Below, piece by piece: positions 39,351 to 47,134 of a stretch of 64,000 nt of DNA (position 1 is its first letter; every line of letters starts with the position of its first letter). Below the pieces are notes generated by a model that searched no databases, was not told where the DNA came from, and saw only the letters and a program-made list of their open reading frames with translations. The stretch comes from Corynebacterium sputi DSM 45148 (GTDB lineage Bacteria > Actinomycetota > Actinomycetes > Mycobacteriales > Mycobacteriaceae). The position numbers and the translations under genes were made by a program. Location of the stretch: contig NZ_ATYV01000013.1 of assembly GCF_000427865.1 (NCBI RefSeq), positions 23,667 to 87,666 of the forward strand, read 5' to 3'.

Positions 39351-40994
39351 TTAGCCCATGTACTGGCGGACTACTGCTTCTTGAACGTCGGAATCATCGG
39401 GGTGGTGGCCGTCGAGAAGGACTACATGGCTGTAGCCATCCAGGAGAAGGAACTCTCCATTCATGCGATCGCGGGTTGCTTCGCCGGCCGGTGTTCCCGT
39501 TACAGCAGTATCACCGGTGTAATGCAGGACGAGTGGCTGCCGGTCGAGGCTCGCGGGGGAGTGGTCAATCGCCGACTGTTGGGCAGGCCATCCCAGGCAT
39601 AGCTGACCGGACTTCAGGCCCAGAGAGTTGAGCTCGAAGATGTCCCCACCAGTGAACGACTCTGCGTACGACTGGCCAATCAACGAGGGATCTGGAGCCA
39701 CGATGTTGTCATTGCAGATGATGGCGCGCTCCAGCGTGGCAATGGACACCATCTGATCCATGAGATCCTGGTCCGTGAGTTCTTCCGGTATTTTCTGAAC
39801 AGGAGTTTCTCCAGAAGCGATGGCACTAGCAAGATCAGGCCACGCGGTTTCGGTGTACAGACCTTCCATTGCCTTCGCGAAAGTGGGGGAGGTCTGCGCG
39901 GAGCTGCCCATAAGCGAGCTGACGAAGGAACTTCCACGCCAGGCAACTGGCAGGATTTCATTGGCTACAGGCAGGAGGGCGTCAGCATTGTTTGCGATGG
40001 TTTCAGGGAGATCGCCGACCTCGGCCGGCGGGGGATAGGCCTGACCGGGAGCGCCTGCCTCGTCATTCACCATCTGGGACCATTTCGTATAGACCTGCAG
40101 AGGGGTCGTGCCAAGGTGGTACTGATCGTCCCTGTCCGCCATCCACTGGAACATGGCGTTCATTCCGTCCCGGCGCCACGACTCCCTGGATGTACCCAGG
40201 TCGAAATATCGGGTGTCAGCATCGATACTCGAATCCAAGACCATCCCGTCGACCTTGTCCCCGAATAGCGTGGCGTAGGTGGACATCAGATCTGATCCAT
40301 ACGAGGTGCCGTACAGTCCGATCGTGTCTTCACCGAGAGCTTTACGAACCTCCTCCAGGTCCCGGGCAGTGTTCTCTGTGGTGACGGTCCGGGCATATCC
40401 CGGGGACGTAGTTTCGCAGGATGCGTAGAGCCCTCCGACAGTGGCGGCAATTAATCCAGACATCGGGATACCGGCGAGATCGCAGTCCAGGGGAGTGGAC
40501 CAACGCAGCCCACGGGGTTGTACAGCGATCAGATCGAAGTTCTGCGAGATCTCTTCAGGCATGGAGATGCCGCCTTCGGCGAACATACCTAGAGCGTCGC
40601 CACCTGGACCACCAGGGTTGCCGGCGATGGATCCCTGGCTCTGTCCTGATGACGCAGGAACCCGACTTACCGTGACCGTGATCTGCTCTCCCGCCGGATC
40701 CGAATAATCACGGGGGACCTCAAGTTCCGCGCAAAGTGTCCCAGGATCGGTCAAGGCTGCAATTGGGCAGTCGGTCCATTCGAGATCCGGCATGGCGTCA
40801 GCGTTAGGGGAAGCATTAGCTGCCGGGGAGAATATCAAGGTGGACGCTACCGCGAGGGAGGTCGCAGGAGCCAGAATTCTACTCAACTTCCGTGCGTACA
40901 CAGAAGAGGACTGGGCATCGGAGCCGGGAGAGTATGTTGTCACTGAATCATTCCGTTGTCGAGTTGAGTTGCTGAACATCATTGGGCATTGCAT
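39351..40994 (-). CDS. Secreted alpha/beta-hydrolase, tripeptidyl aminopeptidase type
   Basis: This is an exported hydrolase of about 547 residues. The N-terminus has a Tat/Sec-like signal (ARKLSRILAPATSLAVAST ending at ANA), and the mature protein opens with WTDCPIAAL and CAELEVPRDY, the usual start of the SlpD/SlpE-like family. The oxyanion region is GNPGGPGGDALGMF and the nucleophile elbow GLYGTSYGSD. The C-terminal domain with LCLGWPAQQ and LHYTGDTAVTGTPAGEATR, then GYSHVVL, supplies the Asp and His. It probably removes tripeptides from peptides outside the cell. The start is uncertain: ATGs occur at 40994, 40982 and 41045. Confidence 0.82.
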   Translation of the reverse strand: MQCPMMFSNSTRQRNDSVTTYSPGSDAQSSSVYARKLSRILAPATSLAVASTLIFSPAANASPNADAMPDLEWTDCPIAALTDPGTLCAELEVPRDYSDPAGEQITVTVSRVPASSGQSQGSIAGNPGGPGGDALGMFAEGGISMPEEISQNFDLIAVQPRGLRWSTPLDCDLAGIPMSGLIAATVGGLYASCETTSPGYARTVTTENTARDLEEVRKALGEDTIGLYGTSYGSDLMSTYATLFGDKVDGMVLDSSIDADTRYFDLGTSRESWRRDGMNAMFQWMADRDDQYHLGTTPLQVYTKWSQMVNDEAGAPGQAYPPPAEVGDLPETIANNADALLPVANEILPVAWRGSSFVSSLMGSSAQTSPTFAKAMEGLYTETAWPDLASAIASGETPVQKIPEELTDQDLMDQMVSIATLERAIICNDNIVAPDPSLIGQSYAESFTGGDIFELNSLGLKSGQLCLGWPAQQSAIDHSPASLDRQPLVLHYTGDTAVTGTPAGEATRDRMNGEFLLLDGYSHVVLLDGHHPDDSDVQEAVVRQYMG

Positions 40995-41050
40995 CTCATC
41001 GTAAGTTACGGGTGAATGACCGGGTGAACGGGGAGCCGGATTCACCCCGA

Positions 41051-41066
41051 TGTTTCACGTGAAACT
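41051..41066. other. parS: parS site 3 (one mismatch)
   Basis: TGTTTCACGTGAAACT matches parS at 15 of 16 positions and lies between the divergent peptidase and hydrolase genes. Confidence 0.85.
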
Positions 41067-41107
41067 TACGTCGATTCTCAGGTGCGTTGCTGAAAAGATA
41101 GATATCG

Positions 41108-42055
41108 ATGACTATTATTAGCCAGGTGAATGCGAATGAAGGATCCGTAACCCGGAATAATGACTGGGAGACCATCGAGGTGGTTTTGCCGGACAAATCG
41201 GTTACCCCACTGCTTGTCTTTACCCCGGAGGAAACTCCGAAGGGAGTAGTTGTTCTGTGGCCGGGCCTTGGCATGGGAGCGCGGTATTTCACTCCTATGG
41301 CACGGGAGTTAGCTTCGCGTGGTTACGGGGTGGTCCTATCGGAGCTTCGAGGGCAGGGTGGTCAGACCTCCAAGGCCACCAGGCGTAACCAGTGGGGCTA
41401 TCACGACCTGGCGTCGCAGGATTATCCACTTGTTACGGCCGCTGCTCGAGGTCATTTCGCTGAGAAATATCCGGTCAAGGAGGGGTCGGACAGGCTGCCG
41501 CTGTACTTCATGTGCCACTCGATGGGCGGGCAGATCGGCATGATGTACCTGTCCCGGCCGGAGGCTGATGTCGACGCTGCCATCTTTATCGGGTCAGGTA
41601 TCCCGCACTACATCAACTTCAGTGGAAAACAGCGGGCGCGGTTGCGGTACGGATCGCCGGTGATGCAGGTGTTCTCCACAGCGCTCGGCTACTGGCCCGG
41701 CGGTCGATTTGATCTTGCAGGCTACGGACGACAGTCCGGTCGGCATATCCGCGAGTGGGCCCGGTACTCGGCCGGAGGAAGGCTTAAGCCGTTCCGAACT
41801 GATTTGAATTACGACCGAGCCCAGCTTCAGATCACCACGCCGGTTCTCGCCCTGACGTGTGGCGGTGACTATGACTGCCCTCCAGAGTCGGCGAAGGATC
41901 TCGCGGCCCGACTTCCAAAGGCGGCGCGCTACGGCTACGTCCCCGAGGGGCTCGGGCACAATAGGTGGGCCCGAGAACCGAAGATCGTTGCCGACAGGTT
42001 TGATGAATTTCTCGCGAATGTCAGCGCCGGACAACATCACCCGTCGATCCTTTGA
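41108..42055 (+). CDS. Alpha/beta-hydrolase
   Basis: This 315-residue cytoplasmic alpha/beta-hydrolase resembles the serine aminopeptidase/monoglyceride lipase type. Visible elements are VVVLWPGLGMGARYFTPMA with the strand-turn after beta3, the LRGQGGQ segment, the nucleophile elbow CHSMGGQIGM near residue 138, an Asp in LTCGGDYDCPPES near 262 and the terminal His in GLGHNRWA near 286, so a Ser-Asp-His triad is complete. No signal peptide is present. The natural substrate cannot be told. Not obviously linked to its neighbours. Confidence 0.8.
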   Translation: MTIISQVNANEGSVTRNNDWETIEVVLPDKSVTPLLVFTPEETPKGVVVLWPGLGMGARYFTPMARELASRGYGVVLSELRGQGGQTSKATRRNQWGYHDLASQDYPLVTAAARGHFAEKYPVKEGSDRLPLYFMCHSMGGQIGMMYLSRPEADVDAAIFIGSGIPHYINFSGKQRARLRYGSPVMQVFSTALGYWPGGRFDLAGYGRQSGRHIREWARYSAGGRLKPFRTDLNYDRAQLQITTPVLALTCGGDYDCPPESAKDLAARLPKAARYGYVPEGLGHNRWAREPKIVADRFDEFLANVSAGQHHPSIL

Positions 42056-42065
42056 CACCCAATTA

Positions 42066-42123
42066 CGTCACGTGACGAATATCGTCCTACCTTCCCGGTA
42101 GGGCAGATAAACGTCACGTGACG
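42066..42123. promoter_or_regulatory. Two identical CGTCACGTGACG palindromes
   Basis: CGTCACGTGACG occurs at 42066-42077 and 42112-42123, each a perfect 12-bp palindrome followed by AA, with a small CCTAC/GTAGG hairpin between. The pair lies between the hydrolase gene and the decayed sulfonate locus. It shares the CACGTG centre with parS but not the flanks, so it is more likely the paired operator of a dimeric regulator. Confidence 0.55.
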
Positions 42124-42165
42124 AAATAGATCGTGTGGGGAGGGGACGTCGTAAAGCAGAAGTTT

Positions 42166-42450
42166 TTACGCGCTCTGGTGAAGTCCTTCAGCCGTACCCA
42201 AGGGGTCAGTCCACAATCCATGAAGTGCCACCGTGCGTGCCGCATCAGTGACCACCCGGCTGCCGGCGCATTGGATGCTGAGTTTGCGGTCGCCGCCGAG
42301 GTCCTTCCGGAGCATGGATGCGATGAGTTGAACGCCACGGCGGTCTGAGGTGAATGCCTCCCCCGCAAAGACGACCGACTCTGGGTCGACCACATCGACA
42401 GCAAGAGAAATAGCTCTGCCGAGCGCGAGCGCACGCTCATCCAGGATTCG
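42166..42450 (-). pseudogene. ROK-family regulator remnant (SsuR-like), C-terminal part only
   Basis: About 95 codons remain. They read like the end of a ROK regulator: ALALGRAISLAVDVVDPESV is the helix and strand that follow the sugar-kinase core, then VVFAGEAFTSDRRG and a helix with TDAARTVALHGLW to the stop at 42166. Upstream on the minus strand the reading continues into DNA that is antisense to the sulfonate monooxygenase remnant, so the N-terminal three quarters are lost. In C. glutamicum the sulfonate-utilisation activator SsuR is a ROK protein encoded near gyrB, which supports the identity, but assignment rests on similarity recalled by eye. Confidence 0.6.
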
Positions 42451-43533
42451 CTGGCCGCTGAATACAACGGATTCGAATCCGTACTGACCCCCACTGGCGC
42501 ATGGTGCGCCGACGCTTGGATTACCACCGCGGCACTGATCGCCAAGACCGAGAAGTTGAAGTTCCTCGTGGCATTGCGCCCAGGACTGTCTAGCCCTACT
42601 TTGACCGCTCAGCAGGCGCACGCCTTCCAGAGGCTTTCCGGCGACCGACTGATTCTCAATGTCGTAGTGGGTGGCGAAGACATCGAGCAACGTGCCTACG
42701 GTGACCATTCCACCAAGGAAGAGCGGTATGCGAAGGCCGGTGAAGTTCTCGATTTCATTGACCGAATTTGGTCTGAGGGAGCGGTAGGCGAGGGCGGAGG
42801 ACACCCGATCGATTACAACGGCGATTACCTCGACATCACCGGTGCCCATCTAACAGGCCCCGCGCAGAAGCGGCCTCCTGACTTCTTCGGTGGATCTTCG
42901 GCCGCAGGAATTGCTACTGCTGCCGCTCACGCGGACACGTATCTGACGTGGGGAGAGCCCGTGGAACAGGTTGGAGAGAAGCTTGCCGCCGTCGATGACA
43001 AGGCGAGGACCCTCGGACGGACTGTTGAGCACGGTGTGCGTTTGCATGTCATCGCCCGAGCGACGGAGGACGAAGCCTGGGCGGAGGCACAGAAGCTGCT
43101 CGACGGAATTGACCCTGACGCCGTCCGCGCCGTGCAGGACGGATTGGCTCGCTCGCAGTTCGAAGGGCAGCGGAGAATGACTGAACTTCACGGTCGCGGG
43201 TCCAACTTCACTGCTAGAGCCGATGCCCGAACTCTAGAAATCGCGCCGAACCTCCGGGCGGGGGTGGGCTTGGTCCGAGGCGGTGCAGGTACTGCGTTGG
43301 TCGGATCTTATGACCAGGTCGCTGAAAGGCTGGCCGAATACCGGGCAGTCGGAGCGAGCCACTTCATTCTCTCCGGCTACCCGCACCTGGAAGAGACGTT
43401 CCACGTGGGCGAGGGGATCGTGCCTGCATTGCAGCGTCGCGGGCTGTCCGTTGCCAATCATCCGGATCCGGAGAATGCGGACTCCGAGGATGGCCATTTC
43501 GCCACACCCTTCGCCGACGCGTCGGCCTCCTGA
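42451..43533 (+). pseudogene. FMN-dependent alkanesulfonate monooxygenase (SsuD-like), 5'-truncated
   Basis: The luciferase-like reading matches SsuD from a NGFESVLTPTGAW segment onward (KFLVALRPGLSSPTLTAQQA, DTYLTWGEPVEQVGEKL, GVGLVRGGAGTALVGSYDQV, FILSGYPHLEE). SsuD releases sulfite from alkanesulfonates with reduced flavin and oxygen. About 50 N-terminal residues are missing. The frame is open back to a TGA at 42346-42348 but contains no ATG, GTG or TTG until a TTG at 42556 that lies well inside the conserved domain. It therefore lost its start in the same event that removed the 5' part of the ROK gene. Confidence 0.75.
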
Positions 43534-43598
43534 TCCACGACACTCGGCGCCTCGCCGCCTAGTCGCGGCGCACCCACACAGACAGAGAGGACTCTCCC

Positions 43599-44228
43599 GT
43601 GACCACAGCTTTAAATCCCCACCAGAGGGCAGCAGCTTCACCGGCACCGCATTGAGTCGCCCGGACTTCACCTGAACCCGGGGATCTGCGTCAGGCCTTT
43701 TCCCGGGTTCCTACCTCCATTGCGGTTGCCGCAGCACATGTCGGTGGGCGTGCAGTGGGCATGGCCATCGGGTCCTTCACCACGATCAGTCTGGATCCAG
43801 GCATCGTGCAGTTCAGCGTTCAGACGACGTCCAATACGTGGCCGCTACTGCTGGAATCCCTGCAGATCGGTATCTCGGTGTTGGCAGAACAGCACCGGGA
43901 TGTTGTGCGTCAGTTTTCAGGACCGGCCGATAAGCGTCTCGACGACGTTCGGTGGCACGCCACCGATGGAAATGCGGTTCTCGTTGAAGGTGCCTCGGCT
44001 CATTTCATCGGCTCGATTCTTCGCGTGATTCCGGTAGGAGACCACTTCGTGGCTCTCCTGGATGTCACGCACTGTGCCGTCATTGAAGAACCAGTCAGTC
44101 CGCTCGTCTTCCATGAATCGCGTGTCGATTCTTTGCCGCCCTTTTGGGAGCCAGTAAGGCTCAACCATGACAACGACCAACAGCACGTACTCCGGGAGCA
44201 CGTCGGAAACGGCGCCTCGCGCAGCTGA
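43599..44228 (+). pseudogene. Flavin reductase (SsuI/SsuE role) with in-frame stop
   Basis: A GTG at 43599 with a GAGAGGA site begins a frame that meets TGA at 43653-43655 after 18 codons. The same frame then continues with a flavin-reductase-like domain: RQAFSRVPTSIAVAAAHVGG, GSFTTISLDPGIVQFSVQTT, ISVLAEQHRDVVRQFSG and VGDHFVALLDV. Such proteins supply reduced FMN to the monooxygenase. The C-terminus beyond VFHESRVDSL looks relaxed. Without a good downstream start the gene is probably inactive, although an internal restart (in-frame ATG at 43759) cannot be ruled out. It lies 65 bases after the monooxygenase remnant. Confidence 0.65.
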
Positions 44229-44273
44229 TTTAACAGGACCGGACGACGCCGACGAGAAGTCTTCGGCCGGCGA

Positions 44274-44289
44274 TGTTTTACGTGGAACA
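44274..44289. other. Degenerate parS-like site
   Basis: TGTTTTACGTGGAACA matches parS at 14 of 16 positions and lies eight bases before a near-perfect site. It may be a weak ParB half-partner or a decayed copy. Confidence 0.5.
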
Positions 44290-44297
44290 AACTCCAA

Positions 44298-44313
44298 AGT
44301 TTCACGTGAAACA
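44298..44313. other. parS: parS site 4 (one mismatch)
   Basis: AGTTTCACGTGAAACA matches parS at 15 of 16 positions; it sits inside the 56-codon frame before the permease gene. Confidence 0.85.
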
Positions 44314-44355
44314 TCGAAGGGAGAGGGAAGTGGGTAAAATGCCATAGCGCCTCAC

Positions 44356-45207
44356 GTGACTCCGACCGTGAGCCGAAAAGGAGCGCACCGGCCTGCTCTG
44401 AAGAAGGCTGCTCGGAAACGACTGATTCAGGTATCTGTATTCGTTGGGGCCATCGCACTGTGGTGGGCGATCGCCCGCTTCGCGCAGATTGATCCCGTGA
44501 TTCTTCCTGGGCCTGACGCCGTGGTCGGGGAAGTGATCGACGGCAATCGGTGTGTGGAATCAGCATCGGGATCCGGCCGGGTTAACTGTGGCGTCCAGGG
44601 TTACTTCCTGTGGCAGCACCTCCTAGCGACCGTCCAGCGAATTGCCGTGGGATTGGGCGCAGGAGTTCTTGTAGGAGTTCTGCTTGGCTGGGTGCTCGCG
44701 AGCAACAGCATCATCAGATCAGTGGTGGAGCCGTATGTGACTTTCCAGCGGGCACTGCCTCCCCTTGGCTACATCGGACTACTGATCGTGTGGTTCGGCA
44801 TCGGAGGTACCTCGAAGATTGTCCTTCTGTTTCTGGCATCCTTCCCGGCCGTCGCCATCGCCACACTCACCGGAGTTATCGGAGTTCCAAAGTCCTGGGG
44901 GTTATCCGTGCAGACGCTCGGAGCGTCACGCTTCCAAGTGCTTCGAGACGTGACAGTTCCCGGCGCAGCGCCGTCGATCATCGTCGGTATTCGGCTGGCG
45001 GCAGGACTTGCCTGGGCGTCGATCGTCGCGGCGGAGATGAATGACGGAATCCCCGGTATCGGTGGGCTTGCTTATATCTCTGGTACTCAGCTCGACACAG
45101 CATTAACCATCGCTTGCATCGTGATCATTGGCATCACGGCTCTGGCATTCGACCAACTACTCGTGGCACTTGAGCGCAAGGTCGCTCCGTGGCAGGGAAA
45201 GCAGTGA
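44356..45207 (+). CDS. Sulfonate/taurine ABC transporter permease
   Basis: The 283-residue protein has six hydrophobic helices and the binding-protein-dependent transport loop (PSIIVGIRLAAGLAWASIVAAEM, after a SRFQVLRDVTVPGAA EAA-type motif). RALPPLGYIGLLIVWFGIGG is characteristic of the SsuC/TauC group. A 25-residue insert with two Cys (NRCVESASGSGRVNCG) lies between the first two helices. It imports sulfonates with the binding protein and ATPase encoded next. The GTG at 44356 is provisional; a TAAAAT -10-like element at 44335-44340 suggests a short leader. Confidence 0.82.
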   Translation: MTPTVSRKGAHRPALKKAARKRLIQVSVFVGAIALWWAIARFAQIDPVILPGPDAVVGEVIDGNRCVESASGSGRVNCGVQGYFLWQHLLATVQRIAVGLGAGVLVGVLLGWVLASNSIIRSVVEPYVTFQRALPPLGYIGLLIVWFGIGGTSKIVLLFLASFPAVAIATLTGVIGVPKSWGLSVQTLGASRFQVLRDVTVPGAAPSIIVGIRLAAGLAWASIVAAEMNDGIPGIGGLAYISGTQLDTALTIACIVIIGITALAFDQLLVALERKVAPWQGKQ

Positions 45208-45211
45208 CCTC

Positions 45212-46294
45212 ATGAATACGACACTTTCTCGGACTGCCTCCGTAATCGCAGTCTCCGCATTGGCGGTTTCCGCGCTATCCGCTTGCGTTGGGCCCCAGGC
45301 CGATCAACTCGCGAACTCCGGTGGCAATGGCAACTCAGACGCAGAGGGAAATGACGTCAACGCGGTCTGCCCAGTGGAGACCTCTGATGCCGACGGAGCC
45401 CTGCGAATTGCCCACCTTGGATCTGCTGAACCAGAGTCGTACATCCTCGATCAGGGTCTGGCCGAGGCGTGCTTCCCGAATGTCGACGTCTCCTGGACGA
45501 GGTACCCCACCGGTCCGGACATCGTGCAAGGCTTCGCCGCTCGGTCGGCGGACATTGGACTGCTCGGATCTACTCCGACTGCCAGGGCACTCAGCGAGCC
45601 GTTGAATCTGGACGTAATTGTCCCCGAGGTGAATTCGGTCATCGGAGCCGCAGAGGCACTCGTGGCCAAAGACGCTCAGTCAATCGAAGACCTCAAAGGC
45701 GGCCGCATTGGAGTCCCGTTCGGGTCCACATCGCACTACAGCCTCCTCAAGACACTCCAGGCGGAGGGGATTGATCCGGCCACCGACGTGGAACTGGTCA
45801 ACCTGTCTCCGGATACGCTTCCGGCTGCCTGGAATTCACCGGACCTCGACGCTGCGTACGTCTGGAACCCAACACTGCAGATTCTCACTGACAGTGGCGG
45901 AACGACATTAGAGACGTCCGAAGAAGTGGGGGAGGAGGGCTCTCCGACCTTCAACCTCACGATCGTTGATCGTGGGTACTCAGAGCAGAATCCCGAGATT
46001 CTGGAGACCTGGCTGGACCTCAAGAACTGGGCTGCATCTCAGTACGTAGAGAACACTGATGAGTTCGTGGAGTCTGTCGCGGCGGCGTCAGGACTATCTA
46101 TTGAGGACACCCGATTGCAACTGGAGGGTCTGAATATCATCCAGGGCGATCAACAGCGGGAGGAATTGGAGTCCGTGGCGACTGGTCTGTTCAGCACTGC
46201 CGAGTTCCTTTACAACGAGGACGAGATTCCGGCGGTGGCAGATGAAGCCCATTACCGAGACGCCGTAGTACTGCCTGAAGGAGGCCAATCATGA
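45212..46294 (+). CDS. Sulfonate/taurine-binding lipoprotein
   Basis: This is a 360-residue solute-binding protein with a lipoprotein signal (SVIAVSALAVSALSAC, lipobox LSAC at about 24-27). The mature domain has a TauA-like pattern: LRIAHLGSAEPESYILDQGL, DIGLLGSTPTARAL, and the ligand-loop GGRIGVPFGSTSHYSLLKTL near residue 165. It would deliver taurine-like sulfonates to the permease. It starts four bases after the permease stop and overlaps the ATPase gene by four bases (ATGA). Confidence 0.85.
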   Translation: MNTTLSRTASVIAVSALAVSALSACVGPQADQLANSGGNGNSDAEGNDVNAVCPVETSDADGALRIAHLGSAEPESYILDQGLAEACFPNVDVSWTRYPTGPDIVQGFAARSADIGLLGSTPTARALSEPLNLDVIVPEVNSVIGAAEALVAKDAQSIEDLKGGRIGVPFGSTSHYSLLKTLQAEGIDPATDVELVNLSPDTLPAAWNSPDLDAAYVWNPTLQILTDSGGTTLETSEEVGEEGSPTFNLTIVDRGYSEQNPEILETWLDLKNWAASQYVENTDEFVESVAAASGLSIEDTRLQLEGLNIIQGDQQREELESVATGLFSTAEFLYNEDEIPAVADEAHYRDAVVLPEGGQS

Positions 46295-47109
46295 TTCAGA
46301 TCAGCGATGTGGGCCAAACCTTCATTACCGATGGAGGCGACCGAGTGGTGGCTTTGGATGACGTCACGCTGACGGTTGGTGACGGAGAAATTGTCACGCT
46401 GGTGGGACCGTCCGGTTGTGGAAAGTCGACTTTGCTCAACATCATCGCTGGTTTCCAGGAGCCAACCGGAGGAACGGTGACATCTGACGGAGAGGTAATC
46501 ACTGGACCTGGGGTGGACAGGGGAGTGGTGTTCCAGAGTCCGCCGTTGCTGCCGTGGCTCTCGGCGGCTGGCAATGTCCCGTTGGCTGGGAAGTATGACG
46601 TCGGGAAAGGTGTTGGTACCTCGCGCATGAAGGAGCGTATCGACGACGCCATCAATGCCGTGGGTCTGAGCCACGCAGTAGACCGTTTGTCGCATGAGCT
46701 CTCTGGAGGAATGCGTCAGCGGACTCAGATCGCCAGAGTGTTGGCCGCAGACCCGGCGACCGTCTTGATGGATGAGCCGTTCGGCGCACTCGACCCATTC
46801 ACCCGTGAGCAGCTTCAGGCGGAAGTGATCGGAGTGTGGCATCGGAGCCGGCCGACGATCATCTTTGTCACGCACTCAGTCGAAGAGGCACTTCTGATCG
46901 GTCACCGTGTGGTCGTGATGGCGACGGGGCCGGGCCGAATAATCCGAGATATCGAGGTCCCCGCGCGACTGCGAAGCACTGGGTATGGATCCGGGCACAG
47001 CCGGGAACAACTCCAAGGCAAACTGCGGGCGGCTGCAGCAGATCCGGAACTCGTCAAGCTCCGCAGGGAACTAACAGAGGCGGTTGCTGCGGCACACGTT
47101 GCCGCATGA
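46291..47109 (+). CDS. Sulfonate/taurine ABC transporter ATPase
   Basis: This 272-residue ABC ATPase has Walker A GPSGCGKST at residues 39-47, the signature LSGGMRQRTQIARVLAADP near 137 and Walker B VLMDEPFGALDPFTREQL, followed by the switch His in IIFVTHSVEEAL. A VVFQSPPLLPWLSAAGNV Q-loop is typical of SsuB/TauB proteins. It energises the permease encoded upstream. Its stop codon directly abuts a parS site. Confidence 0.88.
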   Translation: MIQISDVGQTFITDGGDRVVALDDVTLTVGDGEIVTLVGPSGCGKSTLLNIIAGFQEPTGGTVTSDGEVITGPGVDRGVVFQSPPLLPWLSAAGNVPLAGKYDVGKGVGTSRMKERIDDAINAVGLSHAVDRLSHELSGGMRQRTQIARVLAADPATVLMDEPFGALDPFTREQLQAEVIGVWHRSRPTIIFVTHSVEEALLIGHRVVVMATGPGRIIRDIEVPARLRSTGYGSGHSREQLQGKLRAAAADPELVKLRRELTEAVAAAHVAA

Positions 47110-47125
47110 TGTTTCACGTGAAACA
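47110..47125. other. parS: parS site 5
   Basis: An exact TGTTTCACGTGAAACA follows the stop codon of the ATPase gene without a gap. Confidence 0.92.
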
Positions 47126-47134
47126 CCTGGGGTA

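Larger units (their letters stand above)
44167..44337 (+). other. Short 56-codon frame carrying two parS-like sites
   Basis: An ATG at 44167 opens a Thr/Ser/Asp-rich reading (MTTTNSTYSGSTSETAPRAA onward) that ends at TAA 44335-44337. It is in the same frame as the permease gene whose start is 44356. It could be a former N-terminal extension of the permease cut off by a stop codon, or simply chance coding. It overlaps the end of the flavin reductase remnant and encodes a parS copy as KVSRET. Confidence 0.35.

Noticed and set aside
42166..42849. A 227-codon minus-strand frame taken as one gene
   Set aside because: Only its last ~95 codons look like a ROK protein; the rest is antisense to the monooxygenase remnant.
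44274..44289. Counting TGTTTTACGTGGAACA as a full parS
   Set aside because: Two mismatches; listed only as degenerate.
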